Positions 8,425 through 17,046 of a stretch of 64,000 nt of DNA are shown here, piece after piece (the stretch's first letter is position 1; every line of letters begins with the position of its first letter). The DNA lies in assembly GCF_024462775.1 (NCBI RefSeq), contig NZ_JANGCE010000022.1, positions 1-64,000 of the forward strand. Direction: 5' to 3'. The position numbers were made by a program, and so were the translations under genes. Under the pieces are notes generated by a model. The model saw only the letters and a program-made list of their open reading frames with translations. It was not told where the DNA came from and ran no database searches. The DNA is from Butyricicoccus faecihominis. GTDB lineage: Bacteria; Bacillota; Clostridia; Oscillospirales; Butyricicoccaceae.

Positions 8425-8930
8425 GCACTTACGCCCCCTTCTTCAGTAAATGTCTTGGTTTCGGGGTTAAATGTGCCGTGCACAGGGTCGCCTCGAAGGT
8501 TTAGGCTAAAGTTTAATTTCGTCGATTCACCGCCCGCGCCGCCAAAATCGTCCACCTGCACGCCACACTTGTTGCGCTCTGCCGGGTATGCGCCCTCGGT
8601 CGCTTCCTTGTATAGATAGACGAACAGCACATCGGTTACGCAATCGTCCAGCACCTTTCGCTTAATGCGGATATCGTCCACAAACTCAAATACTGGATCG
8701 CCTTTGATTGCGGTCATAGGGTTGTTTACGGTCGGCTTGTAGTTCTCCACGTCCGTCACGCCGGTGTCCTGATTGATGTAGGTTTCGTCGCTGGTCTGTG
8801 GGTTGTACGAGATCGTCTGCTCGGTCACGCCGTCGCCGATCAGCGACCACACCGGCGTTTCCTCGGTGCCCGTATTCAAAAACGATGCAAGCAGCTTACG
8901 CTTGATTTTGGATTTCTTCACTACGGCCAT
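8421..8930 (-). CDS. Major tail tube protein
   Basis: 169 aa. It is a beta-rich protein starting MAVVKKSKIKRKLLASFLNT, with paired strands throughout (YNPQTSDETYINQDTG, TAIKGDPVFEFVDDIRI) and ending in GTFNPETKTFTEEG. This matches the small major tail proteins of TP901/A118-like siphoviruses, which form the hexameric tube. It lies between the tail terminator and the chaperones, as expected. A GGAAGT site precedes the ATG. Confidence 0.8.
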   Translation of the reverse strand: MAVVKKSKIKRKLLASFLNTGTEETPVWSLIGDGVTEQTISYNPQTSDETYINQDTGVTDVENYKPTVNNPMTAIKGDPVFEFVDDIRIKRKVLDDCVTDVLFVYLYKEATEGAYPAERNKCGVQVDDFGGAGGESTKLNFSLNLRGDPVHGTFNPETKTFTEEGGVSA

Positions 8931-8931
8931 T

Positions 8932-9357
8932 TTACTTCCTCCATTTCGTGATTCTTAATTGTATTTGCACTTGATAAATGCCGCTCCCGTCCGTGTTCAC
9001 GTCGTACAGCAGCAAATTGGATACGTCGATTGCATCCACTGTATAGCCGCCGGGAATTTTGGGGAAATCGTCGTTGTCTGCACGGTTCTCAAGCCATTCG
9101 GTGAATCCCTCAAGAAAATCGTGGTTTTCAGCCCGATCAGCTTCATCCGTAACCGATTCGCAAGCATAAAACACATAGTTTTTTGTGTATTCCCGGTTCC
9201 CGGCAACATCGGTTTGCGTCTTGCCGTCCCCCGCCGGTGCCAGTGCATAGCTTGACGGCACATCCTTGGTCAGATCGGTCAGCACTTTGCTTAACGGTTG
9301 CAAACTCATGCCCGGATATTCGCCAAGCCAGTCTTGCATGACCTTAATGATACTCAT
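8932..9357 (-). CDS. Tail terminator / minor capsid protein
   Basis: 141 aa, third of three small genes between head-tail connector and tail tube. The beginning (MSIIKVMQDWLGEYPG) and ending (YQVQIQLRITKWRK) match the Firmicute phage family annotated as minor capsid protein from bacteriophage (PF12691-like), which occupies the tail-completion position. It probably caps the tail tube at the head side. Its ATG overlaps the previous stop. Confidence 0.65.
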   Translation of the reverse strand: MSIIKVMQDWLGEYPGMSLQPLSKVLTDLTKDVPSSYALAPAGDGKTQTDVAGNREYTKNYVFYACESVTDEADRAENHDFLEGFTEWLENRADNDDFPKIPGGYTVDAIDVSNLLLYDVNTDGSGIYQVQIQLRITKWRK

Positions 9358-9815
9358 TTGCCACCTCCCGCCAGTCGTCGTGCGCCCGCAAGGATATCTT
9401 GCTTGTGCGCAGATTTCATTCGCTCAAACCAAAAAGCTCCACGCATTGGCGCGCCGTGAAATTTAATTTCTTTGCCTGTTGGTTTCTTCGGGGCTGTAGG
9501 CGAGAAAAACCCGCCATCCGAGCGTGGGATATTCGGCCCATATACTTTGCCGTAGTACAGATACCGCGCATATGGCGCAATCCATTCAACCTCGCCACTT
9601 CCAATTATCGTGCCAAGAATGCCGGATTTCTTAAGCATGCCGGTTTGAAATGGAATAAGCGGATCGGATCGGCGCAAAACTTCGTTGTCGACAAACATCT
9701 GCGCACGATCATACCTGCCTTGCCAAGTATCCTGAAAACCCGGATTCCATACAAGTCTTGCTGTTTTCCCGTCTTTTGTATGAAATACCGTTCCTCGCGG
9801 CGTTTCAATTTTCAC
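9354..9815 (-). CDS. Minor capsid / head-tail joining protein
   Basis: 153 aa from GTG 9815, which overlaps the upstream stop as GTGA and follows GGAGGTGA; a longer in-frame extension upstream is only the shadow of the neighbouring gene. Features are VKIETPRGTVFHTKDGKTARLVW at the start and YARYLYYGKV, common to Minor_capsid_2-type proteins (PF11114) and other HK97 gp10-like joining proteins. Neighbour order supports a head-tail joining role. Confidence 0.65.
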   Translation of the reverse strand: MKIETPRGTVFHTKDGKTARLVWNPGFQDTWQGRYDRAQMFVDNEVLRRSDPLIPFQTGMLKKSGILGTIIGSGEVEWIAPYARYLYYGKVYGPNIPRSDGGFFSPTAPKKPTGKEIKFHGAPMRGAFWFERMKSAHKQDILAGARRLAGGGK

Positions 9816-10144
9816 TTCCCCGTCACCTCCCAGTGCGGCAACCCGCCGAAACCCAGCCGGTCGGCCGCGGATACCATCACGGCACCCGCGGCCAGCAGCT
9901 CCTTCGCGCTCTTGGGCTGCAGCGGGACGTCGCCCTGCATCATGTAGTCCTGCGCGCAAACAGAGAAACCCTCTGGCGCGCTCTCCATGGGAATAATGAC
10001 GAATATCCCATTGTCCGGCGAAACGCCCGTCTTGCGAAGCTGAACGCCCCGGTTGTCCTCCCAGTACGCGCCCTCGATCAGGACGCGGGTATAGGTTTCA
10101 TCGTCCGAGCGGTTCCAAACTGTGATTGTTGGCTGAAACATCAA
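9812..10144 (-). CDS. Head-tail joining protein
   Basis: 110 aa. TYTRVLIEGAYWEDNRG and a beta-rich layout resemble the Minor_capsid_1 family (PF10665), a stopper-type joining protein found right after the connector in A118-like phages. It overlaps both neighbours by 4 bases. No other domain seen. Confidence 0.65.
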   Translation of the reverse strand: MMFQPTITVWNRSDDETYTRVLIEGAYWEDNRGVQLRKTGVSPDNGIFVIIPMESAPEGFSVCAQDYMMQGDVPLQPKSAKELLAAGAVMVSAADRLGFGGLPHWEVTGK

Positions 10145-10485
10145 TACACCCCTCCGTACAATAATCCGGTTGGCGCCAGTACAAATGCGGCCACTCGATA
10201 CAGCCGCTGCTCAAAGCTTTGCCCACTTGACAGATAGGTTTTTGACCATTTCCCCACAGTCTCGCTCGCCACCTCGCCGCCGCTGTCCTGCCGCTGGTAT
10301 TCCTCGGCCAGCGCGCAGCACGCGGTCTTGATCTGCTCCGCGTGCTCCGTATCCTTGGCCGCGTTACCAAACGTCAGGCTGTCAATGTATGCCGAAGCAA
10401 GGCAGGACAGCCGCGCAAAGGCGCTCTCAGCAATCATCGTGCCGCCGTAGGTGGTCTTGTAGTAGCTGTAATCTGCATAGGCCAT
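10141..10485 (-). CDS. Head-tail connector (gp6-like adaptor)
   Basis: 114 aa, all-helical. It begins MAYADYSYYKTTYGG and continues with ASAYIDSLTFGNA and KTACCALAEEYQRQ, the pattern of gp6/gp15-like adaptor proteins that sit below the portal. It follows the capsid gene and a 39-aa ORF. Well supported by helical content and position. Confidence 0.7.
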   Translation of the reverse strand: MAYADYSYYKTTYGGTMIAESAFARLSCLASAYIDSLTFGNAAKDTEHAEQIKTACCALAEEYQRQDSGGEVASETVGKWSKTYLSSGQSFEQRLYRVAAFVLAPTGLLYGGVY

Positions 10486-10503
10486 TGCGCGGCCCTCCTT
10501 TCG

Positions 10504-10623
10504 TCAACCCTCGGGCTTTTCATCCTCGGGTTTCGTGCTTTCTGGTTTCTCACTCTCGGGCGGTTTATTGCCGCCCCGCTTCTTCTCTTTTTCGGGGAAC
10601 GTCAAACCGATTACTTTACCCAT
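10504..10623 (-). CDS. Small charged protein between capsid and connector
   Basis: 39 aa from ATG 10623 with a GGGAGGAG site. It starts MGKVIGLTFPEKEKKRGG and continues as a Pro/Glu/Lys-rich tail made of repeated K/EPE-type units. A very short gene at this place is common in related phages. It may be a capsid-associated peptide or decoration; function unknown. The strong ribosome site and codon pattern make it likely real. Confidence 0.65.
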   Translation of the reverse strand: MGKVIGLTFPEKEKKRGGNKPPESEKPESTKPEDEKPEG

Positions 10624-10637
10624 GGCGTTCTCCTCCC

Positions 10638-11504
10638 TTACGCCTTGTGGTGCAGGTAGATGCCCGCGACCTTGTTCGCGTAGGTGTCCGCGATGCCGAC
10701 GTTGCGGTAGCCGAACTTGTAAGCGTCGCTGTCCTGATTCACGTCGGGCGTGATGATCTTCGGCGCGATATGCTTGGGGAACTGAATCACAGCGGGCTTG
10801 TGCACGATCATGAAATTGATCTCGGCGCCGTCCGTGGCCTTGGCGTAGCCGCCCGCCTCCTCGCCAGCCTTGCCCGTCTTCTGCTCGATCGCCGTGTAAA
10901 AGCGGGTCTGCGGCACATCCTTGATCGCGGCGAAGCGCTGGAACACCTCGCGGCTCTTGGTCGTGTCCATGTCCTGCACAAGGCCGTGCAGCGTGGGCGT
11001 GATGTACAGATAGCGCTGGTCGATCGGCACCTCGGCTTCGTCCATGGCCGTGGTCGCCGCGCGCAGCGCCGCGATGACCGCCGCGCCGTCCGCCAGCGCG
11101 CCGCTTACCTTGGTGATGCCCGACTTGCCCGCGTAGCTTGCAAAGCGGAACGCGTCCAGCTCCGGCACCACCTTGGTGCGGATGAACTCGCCCGCCAGAC
11201 GGCCAAAGGCAATGCCCGCCGTTTCCAGATCGTCCATCGAATCAACGGTGAACATGCGGCCGCGGTCAAAGTTGCACTTTACCGTTTCATTTTTCAGCGT
11301 CACATCGCCCTTGACATAGCCGTCGTTGCGCGAATAATCGCCAAGGCCCTGCATGTCCAGCATCGGGATGATTAACTCGTTCGCGTTCGCGCCCTGCGTC
11401 GCCAGCTCGGGCGCGCCGTCCAGCTCGGACGTAAGGGACGCCAGCTTGTAAACCTCGTCCAGCAGCGGCACATAGGCCTTTGCCAGTTCAATCGCGTTTG
11501 CCAT
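10638..11504 (-). CDS. Major capsid protein
   Basis: 288 aa. It starts with an N-arm (NAIELAKAYVPLLDEVYKLAS) and carries HK97-fold features: GANANELIIPML, a long spine helix (AGIAFGRLAGEFIRTKVVPELDAFRF) and a C-terminal P-domain strand (PDVNQDSDAYKFGYRNVGIADTY). It lies directly after the scaffold gene, as in many Firmicute siphoviruses without a fused delta domain. It is the most GC-rich and strongly codon-biased gene of the block, consistent with high expression. Confidence 0.9.
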   Translation of the reverse strand: MANAIELAKAYVPLLDEVYKLASLTSELDGAPELATQGANANELIIPMLDMQGLGDYSRNDGYVKGDVTLKNETVKCNFDRGRMFTVDSMDDLETAGIAFGRLAGEFIRTKVVPELDAFRFASYAGKSGITKVSGALADGAAVIAALRAATTAMDEAEVPIDQRYLYITPTLHGLVQDMDTTKSREVFQRFAAIKDVPQTRFYTAIEQKTGKAGEEAGGYAKATDGAEINFMIVHKPAVIQFPKHIAPKIITPDVNQDSDAYKFGYRNVGIADTYANKVAGIYLHHKA

Positions 11505-11507
11505 AAT

Positions 11508-12095
11508 TTATAACTCCTTTTCACTCGTGGGCAGCCCAAACGCCGCGCGCAGCACAGCGCCCGCGCCGCCCGTATTGCCGCCGCTTGTTTTACTGACAAC
11601 GTGCGGGGCGGGTTCGCCGTCGTCCTCCGCGAATGCGTGCGGATCGCTTTCCTTGTAGGTCTTAACGAAATCCTCAAGGCCGAGCAGCTTGCCTTCCTGC
11701 ACCGGCAGTTTCTTCGCCGTCAGATCGGCGACAAAGGCTTTCCGCGCGCTTTCGCTGGTGAATTTCAGGCCGGTTACAGCACCATTGACCGAGTATTCGT
11801 ACTCCTTAGCTGCAAGCTGGTCTTTTAGCGCCTGCGTGTCGGTATTGTACTTGGTTTCCCATTCCGCCGCCTTGGTCTTGATGCCGTCGACATCGAGCTT
11901 TTCAAAGCCCTTGATCGCTTCGTTGGCTTCTCCGAGCTGGGTATTCAGCGTATCACGCTCCGTGGTCAGCGCCGTGATCTGGTTATCGAGCGCGGTCTTG
12001 GTCTTGCCGTGCTCAGCCATGATCGCTTCGATTGATTCCTTCGACAGCTTCGCACCGTCTCCAAGGTCAAGACCTTCTAAAAATTCGCGTTTCAT
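11508..12095 (-). CDS. Capsid scaffolding protein (GP20-like)
   Basis: 195 aa. It starts MKREFLEGLDLGDGAKLSKE, the signature of phage minor structural GP20/scaffold proteins (PF06810). A long coiled coil covers about 25-110 (TALTTERDTLNTQLGEANEA), followed by a C-terminal capsid-binding part (EGKLLGLEDFVKTYKES). It guides assembly of the major capsid protein encoded 3 bases downstream. A GGAAGAAG site precedes the ATG. Confidence 0.85.
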   Translation of the reverse strand: MKREFLEGLDLGDGAKLSKESIEAIMAEHGKTKTALDNQITALTTERDTLNTQLGEANEAIKGFEKLDVDGIKTKAAEWETKYNTDTQALKDQLAAKEYEYSVNGAVTGLKFTSESARKAFVADLTAKKLPVQEGKLLGLEDFVKTYKESDPHAFAEDDGEPAPHVVSKTSGGNTGGAGAVLRAAFGLPTSEKEL

Positions 12096-12191
12096 ACTTC
12101 TTCCTTTCTCCCGCTGCGCTGCTTTGGTTCGGGGTTGCGATCCCCGCGCGGGTGTGCCTCGTTGCGCCCGGCACGCGGCGAAAATAGTATA

Positions 12192-12221
12192 ACAAAAGGA
12201 CGATACGCTTCGTACCGTCCT
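12192..12221 (-). terminator. Rho-independent terminator
   Basis: On the minus strand AGGACGGTACG and CGTATCGTCCT form an 11-base stem (one G-T pair) followed by TTTTGTTA. Confidence 0.6.
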
Positions 12222-12242
12222 GTGCTATTAAATTTGCGCATA

Positions 12243-12272
12243 AGAAAACCGCCTTGCTTTCGCTTGGCGGCT
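12243..12272 (-). terminator. Rho-independent terminator
   Basis: On the minus strand CCGCC and GGCGG enclose a shorter GC-stem with a GAAA loop, followed by TTTTCTTA. It directly follows the stop of the small acidic gene, so two terminators stand in a row. Confidence 0.6.
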
Positions 12273-12273
12273 T

Positions 12274-12498
12274 CTACATGATGCTTTGAACGATCTCACG
12301 AAACGGCTTCCCGTCCACGATCCAATTGTCCAGCAGATCATTGATGTCCGTGAAGTCAAAGGTGTTTCCGTCTGAATCCCACGTTGCATAAAGATTATTC
12401 CTCGGACAGCAAACAGAATATTGCTTATCCCCAACTTCAAACGCAGGCTCGTTTATCATCAAAAACAAGGCGATATCGTCTTCATTCATCTGTTGCAC
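12274..12498 (-). CDS. Small acidic protein, candidate immunity protein
   Basis: 74 aa, strongly acidic (about 15 Asp/Glu against 4 Lys/Arg), no membrane segment, with FDFTDINDLLDNWIVDGKPF near the C-terminus. Its start lies 17 bases inside the end of the gene for the minor capsid protein with a toxin-like tail. Two terminators follow. Small acidic genes overlapping a toxin's 3' end are the usual arrangement of immunity genes, so that role is inferred. I do not recognise the family. Confidence 0.55.
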   Translation of the reverse strand: MQQMNEDDIALFLMINEPAFEVGDKQYSVCCPRNNLYATWDSDGNTFDFTDINDLLDNWIVDGKPFREIVQSIM

Positions 12499-14002
12499 CT
12501 CCTAAAATATCTGCATGTTGTATACGGTCTTGATCGCTTAATTCGTGTGGCTCTCTATCAATTGGTTTTCCATGCTCATCCCATTGATAATCGTGCGCAT
12601 GCTCCCCGTGCACCCCAAACTGATGATGCTTCGGGCGATTATGCTGTCCGGAATGGATCTGCTTCACCATCGTACCGCGTTTATCATAAATCGTGCGGTC
12701 GATTTGTATCGTGCCGCTCCGGTATTCCGTTTGTGTTTCCACTACCGCGTGCGGCCGGTAAGACTTCGGGATCGTCGTTTTACCCTTGCGCTTCCAATCG
12801 TCCGTGACGACAATCGTCCCGTCTTTATTATACCGGTACCGTTCGTATTTCGCAAGCTCATGCCGCGCCGCACCTGCTTCTTTGCGACCATAATTTGCGA
12901 TCTGCTCGCGGTCAGTTTGGCGCTTCAGGCCGGTCTGCCGCAGGAAATCGGCTTGCCTGTCCTGCCACTCCTTGACCTTTGCGGCGCTGTCATAAGCATC
13001 CTGCCCCGCGGCATTCATTGCCACGTTCTCTCGCTTCCAGCGCCTGATTTTCCGCTCGATATACCGCTGCTGCTGCGTCGCTTCATACTCGGTCATGGCG
13101 TGGCCGTCATACTCATATGACTTTTCATCAAACTTTTTGAGGTCATCTTCGCTATAAGCCCGCGGCGAACCCTCGAAGTATGGGAAAAAGCTGTGCCGGC
13201 AGTTCGCGCCGCCGAGACCGGTCACTGATCCGAACCCCGTAGCCTGCACGAAATCCGGGTATCCCTTAGTCTTTCCAGATCGGCTGAATACCTTGCCTTG
13301 CCAAACAACGTGTGTCGGGCGCGCGCCGCCGTGCGCCGTCGTCTCGACTAGATCGCACCCCATCTCATCGGCGAGCGTCCACTGTATTTGCAGCGCAGTT
13401 TGATTCACGCCCGTTACAACTGCGCGCCGCACCGCTACTTCGAGCGTATCCCTATGCCCTCCGGGGTAGCTGATTGCCGTCAAGCCCTGATTCGCAAGGT
13501 CTTTAATCGCTGATCGCACCGCGGCGCCGTAATCCATGCCGCCCGTTGTGATCTGCATGTAAGCCCGATCCAGAGCGGCCCCGAACTGCCCTGTTGCCCC
13601 CTTTGCCGTGGTCTTGGTTAAGTTGCGAAAGGTACCCGCGGTCTTTTTCAGGCCGGATTCCAATACCATTTGAAGCGGTTTCGATGTGTTCAGCGTCGGA
13701 GGTTTTAGTCCTTGTGCCTTATAGATCGTGCTGTCGGCGTCAAGCGCCTTGTGTCCTGCTTCTTTGAATAACTGCGCCAGCTCAGTATTGCTCTTGCCGG
13801 TCAGCTTGGACAATCGGCTCATGACATAATCATGCGTCGCGCCCATCTCAATCAGCTTTTGTCGCTGATATTCCGCGGCCGGTATCCAGTAATCATAGGT
13901 CGATATGCGGCGCGCCATGTCGGTCAAAATATCATCTACGGCCTGTGCGTACAGCTCGACAAGCTGCGCTGGCCGTCCCTCTAGGTAATCGGGCCGCAGC
14001 AT
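12482..14002 (-). CDS. Minor capsid (morphogenesis) protein with toxin-like C-terminal domain
   Basis: 506 aa. Residues about 1-330 match the phage minor capsid 2 family (PF06152): AEYQRQKLIEMGATHDYVM, the block HGGARPTHVVWQGKVF near 225, and GGANCRHSFFPYFEG near 265. A charged helical linker follows (320-410). The last 85 residues form a separate His-rich domain with QIDRTIYDKRGTMVKQIHSG and FGVHGEHAHDYQW, resembling small nuclease toxins (polymorphic-toxin type 50-like) found on such proteins. The head part acts at the portal vertex. The tail may be a toxin packaged with the head; that is inference. Confidence 0.75.
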   Translation of the reverse strand: MLRPDYLEGRPAQLVELYAQAVDDILTDMARRISTYDYWIPAAEYQRQKLIEMGATHDYVMSRLSKLTGKSNTELAQLFKEAGHKALDADSTIYKAQGLKPPTLNTSKPLQMVLESGLKKTAGTFRNLTKTTAKGATGQFGAALDRAYMQITTGGMDYGAAVRSAIKDLANQGLTAISYPGGHRDTLEVAVRRAVVTGVNQTALQIQWTLADEMGCDLVETTAHGGARPTHVVWQGKVFSRSGKTKGYPDFVQATGFGSVTGLGGANCRHSFFPYFEGSPRAYSEDDLKKFDEKSYEYDGHAMTEYEATQQQRYIERKIRRWKRENVAMNAAGQDAYDSAAKVKEWQDRQADFLRQTGLKRQTDREQIANYGRKEAGAARHELAKYERYRYNKDGTIVVTDDWKRKGKTTIPKSYRPHAVVETQTEYRSGTIQIDRTIYDKRGTMVKQIHSGQHNRPKHHQFGVHGEHAHDYQWDEHGKPIDREPHELSDQDRIQHADILGGATDE

Positions 14003-15402
14003 CAGCCACCACCGCCGAACATGGATTCAATGCCCGTTTCACGCTCCGGCAGCATCTTCGCGGCCTCCTCCTCGCTGCAATTAAAGTACCACGCGAGCAC
14101 GATCTCGGGCCGCAGCATGTCGGCCTGCGCGAGCTGCATCCGCTGCGCAAACTCCTTGTCCGTGTCGGTGATGATGCTGTCGTCCCACGTGTAGGCCGTT
14201 TCGTATTTGCCCGCGGGCGCGAGCTTCGCCACCGTCGCCCATACGTCCATGGCGTAGGTCAGATCGTCGAGCGCGGTCTCCAGCGCCCGCTGCATCGAGG
14301 ACACGGTCGCGTAACTGCGCTGCTTGCCGCTCCTGATCTCCTCGGCGGTCTTTTCCACCGTCTGCGGGTCGCTTAACGTCCCATAGGCTAGGCAGCACTG
14401 GAACTCGATGCGCCGCAGGATATCCTGAAAGCCACGGTACAGCGGCTCTTCCCGGATCGCGGGCGAGAACACTTCGTACAAGGGCTTTTCCGTTTCGCCC
14501 AGATCATGCGCGCGAAACAGTCGTTTCCACGCCTGCGGGATCTCGGGCTTGCCTGTTTTCGGGTCGGCCCGGAACGCGCGCGCCGAGATATCGACCGCCA
14601 GCTCCGTGCCCTTGAACTCCCACATGAGCCGCGCCCATTGCTCGTCCGCCTGACGAAACAGCTCGACCGCCCGCGCGTACACCGACACGCCGAGCGGGCT
14701 GCCCCGGTCCACTGTATTCGCGAGCGGCACGCGGAAATAGCCAAACAGCGGGCGTTTGATATTCGCCAGCGTCACTTCCTCATCCAGCGCCGCCCAAGGC
14801 TGCACCGCCCCCAGCGCCACAGGCTGGCCCAGCGCGTCGGGGTTATCCGATCCATACGCCTGATTTCGTATCACGTATAACCCATCGTCGCCAAGGCTGT
14901 GCGTTTCCAGCCTTGTGTAATAGCGTTTGCCCTGTGTGAAGCGATCGACGAACACGCCGCCCATCACGCGCCCCGAGCCGTCAAAGCCGGTCGGGAAAAA
15001 GCGGTCCGCTGGGGTGCAGTCCACCGCAAGACCGCCAGCGGATGGATACGGCTTGAACGCCATCCCGCCCAGCGCTCCGCCCTGTTCTACCTTGGCCTGC
15101 AGCCCTGCCATAAACGGCGCACGCTGTACCGCGAGCCAATCCGCCCGCGCGCTGCCGGTGATCGTGGCGTCCATCTCCAGTGTGACCAGCCGCGCCAGCT
15201 CCCCGGCCACCGCCGCGGGCAGTCCGAGCGGGATCGTCGTTTCCGTCGCCCAAGGCGGCTTGTTGGCGTATAGCCGCTCCCATCGGTCGATCGCCTCGGC
15301 CATGTCGTGACTGACTGCCACATCAACCCCGGCCGCCTGCTTGATATCCTGCCTGCCGATCATTTTCGCTACCACCTGCCTTACCCAAGCTAAAAACTTC
15401 AT
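14002..15402 (-). CDS. Portal protein
   Basis: 466 aa from ATG 15402 (AGGTGG site 6 bases before); an in-frame GTG at 15411 is possible. Family features of SPP1 gp6-type portals (PF05133) are ERLYANKPPW near 45, PYPSAGGLAVDCTPADRFFP around 135-155, KRPLFGYFRVPLANTVDRGS near 235, and the stem/clip helices with LEFQCCLAYGTLSDP-like sequence and KTAEEIRSGKQRSYATV. It forms the dodecameric DNA channel and partners the terminase upstream and the capsid protein downstream. Confidence 0.9.
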   Translation of the reverse strand: MKFLAWVRQVVAKMIGRQDIKQAAGVDVAVSHDMAEAIDRWERLYANKPPWATETTIPLGLPAAVAGELARLVTLEMDATITGSARADWLAVQRAPFMAGLQAKVEQGGALGGMAFKPYPSAGGLAVDCTPADRFFPTGFDGSGRVMGGVFVDRFTQGKRYYTRLETHSLGDDGLYVIRNQAYGSDNPDALGQPVALGAVQPWAALDEEVTLANIKRPLFGYFRVPLANTVDRGSPLGVSVYARAVELFRQADEQWARLMWEFKGTELAVDISARAFRADPKTGKPEIPQAWKRLFRAHDLGETEKPLYEVFSPAIREEPLYRGFQDILRRIEFQCCLAYGTLSDPQTVEKTAEEIRSGKQRSYATVSSMQRALETALDDLTYAMDVWATVAKLAPAGKYETAYTWDDSIITDTDKEFAQRMQLAQADMLRPEIVLAWYFNCSEEEAAKMLPERETGIESMFGGGG

Positions 15403-15404
15403 CT

Positions 15405-16574
15405 CTACCACCTGTAAACGCCGCGCAAGATGGTCATGCAGAAGTACCGCATATCGTCCATTGCGTGATCGTTCTCCTTGATTACCTGATCCTGCCCGGC
15501 TTTATCGTCCCACGCATAGGCCCCAAACTCACGAATGCTGTCGGCGCAGCTCGCGGCCACCTGCACCCTGCCGGCCGCGAGCAGGCGCGCCGTGTGCCGT
15601 ATGCCGTCCAGCACATGATTATTCGCCTTTTGCACCCGATACCGCCCGTGCCGTCTGATCGTTTCGATAAAGCTGGCCGCGGACGGGTCGACGACAATAT
15701 CCTGTATCGCGCGATCACCCGCGAGCTTTTCCAGCGCGGCATAGTATTCCTCGTCGGTTTGCTGCCGTTTTTCCTTGCGGCCGTCGTAGTAATACTCGGC
15801 CACGCGCACGGCCCGCTCCGGCGTCACGCACCAAAGCCCCGCCGAAAACGGGTTCATGGTGCCGTAGTCACAGCTTATGTACCACAAGCCGTCAGTCGGC
15901 AACGTGCGCGCGATATGCTCGTCCGCGTTAAACGTCGGGTAAACCAGCCCCTCCGCGCGCACCCAGCGCCCCAAGACAAAGCGGTCATAGTAGACCGTGC
16001 CGCCGTAGTCGCGCCTAATCTCAGCCGCGACACGTGGGTCGAGGAAAGGATTGTCGTCCAGCGTGTAGCTCTGCCGGTAGATGTCACTGTCACCCTTTAG
16101 GAAATCCAGAAACCAGTGCGTGGGCGCGTCCGGGTTGCAGGTTCCATCAAAAGTGCTGTTTGGATACGACAGTCGAGATTTCAGCATCGAGAACACATCC
16201 TCGTGCCACGTCGTCACCTCGTCGCCATAGCAATATTCAATGCCCGCGCCCTGTATCTTGCTGACCTGATTGACCTTATCCGCGCCCAGCACATAGACCG
16301 TCTTTCCGAAAAGCTGCACAGTGTTGTCGCTGATCGTAGAGCCTACAAGCCGGTCTGTCCATATCTCGCGCATAGGGTCAAGCAGGTTGCGCCGCAGCGT
16401 GCCCTGCGTGTTGCCCAACATGACGATTAGTCCGCCGTTATGACAAGCCCGGATGCGCTTGGGAATCATGAAATAATCAAGATAAGTCTTGCCCGAGCGC
16501 GTCGCGCCCTCCTTGATGTTCCAGCGGTGCGTCGCGTGCGTCCAGTATTCCTTTTGTTTAAGACTGAGCCGCAT
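15405..16574 (-). CDS. Terminase large subunit
   Basis: 389 aa from ATG 16574, chosen for its GGAGG site; it overlaps the terS end by 17 bases. The Walker A motif GATRSGKT lies at 23-30 and the Walker B-like IEYCYGDEV near 110-118. The nuclease half has WYISCDYGTMNPFSAGL (first acidic residue) and IVVDPSAASFI, and the C-terminus has NDHAMDDMRYFCM. Architecture and length fit the PBSX/T4-type (Terminase_3/6) ATPase-nuclease that packages DNA through the portal. Confidence 0.92.
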   Translation of the reverse strand: MRLSLKQKEYWTHATHRWNIKEGATRSGKTYLDYFMIPKRIRACHNGGLIVMLGNTQGTLRRNLLDPMREIWTDRLVGSTISDNTVQLFGKTVYVLGADKVNQVSKIQGAGIEYCYGDEVTTWHEDVFSMLKSRLSYPNSTFDGTCNPDAPTHWFLDFLKGDSDIYRQSYTLDDNPFLDPRVAAEIRRDYGGTVYYDRFVLGRWVRAEGLVYPTFNADEHIARTLPTDGLWYISCDYGTMNPFSAGLWCVTPERAVRVAEYYYDGRKEKRQQTDEEYYAALEKLAGDRAIQDIVVDPSAASFIETIRRHGRYRVQKANNHVLDGIRHTARLLAAGRVQVAASCADSIREFGAYAWDDKAGQDQVIKENDHAMDDMRYFCMTILRGVYRW

Positions 16575-17046
16575 CGTCGATCCCCTCCAATATCCTGTCG
16601 AGCTTTTCGAGAGCATCGGTATCCGCGCCCTTATCAAACAGCCCGACGTGCTTGCCGAGCAGTTCGAGGGCCTTTACCTTATCCGCGATCTTGACCTCAC
16701 GTTCGACGCCGGTATCCATCTTTTTGACCTTGACTCCGGCCAGCGCCGCCCGGTCGTCCTCGCTTGCATCCGGCAACACCTTTCCGCTTTTGAAATCCAC
16801 AAGCTGCGTCGGGTCGACGAAGGCCAGCCTCGCCAGCTCCCGCACGACACGGTCGGCATTGACGCCCGTCCGACGGCTTCGTTCAGCGATCGCTTTGTCT
16901 ATACGCGCGCGAATATTCGGGTTCTTCAATAACGCGCACCCTTGCTGCCCCGCACCGTCTGTCGAATACCCCGCCCTGATAGCCGCCTGCGTCGCATTTA
17001 GGTCGATGAGGTATTCCTCAGTAAACCGTATTTGCTTCTTGGTGAT
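16558..17046 (-). CDS. Terminase small subunit, no canonical start codon
   Basis: In-frame coding similarity to Terminase_2 proteins (PF03592) begins at ATC 17046 (I-T-K-K-Q-I-R-F-T-E-E-Y-L) and continues through LNATQAAIRAGYS, the DNA-binding helix-turn-helix. It runs without interruption into KNPNIRARIDKAIAERS and the C-terminal part. The first conventional start in this frame is a TTG at 16929, which would delete the DNA-binding domain. A TGA lies 7-9 bases before the ATC. AGGCGGTGAGG stands at a ribosome-site distance. Either ATC/ATT initiation, a mutated ATG, or loss of function; see findings. Confidence 0.7.
   Translation of the reverse strand: MTKKQIRFTEEYLIDLNATQAAIRAGYSTDGAGQQGCALLKNPNIRARIDKAIAERSRRTGVNADRVVRELARLAFVDPTQLVDFKSGKVLPDASEDDRAALAGVKVKKMDTGVEREVKIADKVKALELLGKHVGLFDKGADTDALEKLDRILEGIDDAAQS

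Larger units (their letters stand above)
12096..12273 (-). other. Intergenic region between scaffold and small acidic gene
   Basis: Non-coding 178 bases containing two terminator hairpins and a TATACT (minus strand) just after the second one. The capsid genes may therefore have their own, weak or activator-dependent, promoter here; no good -35 was seen. Confidence 0.4.
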
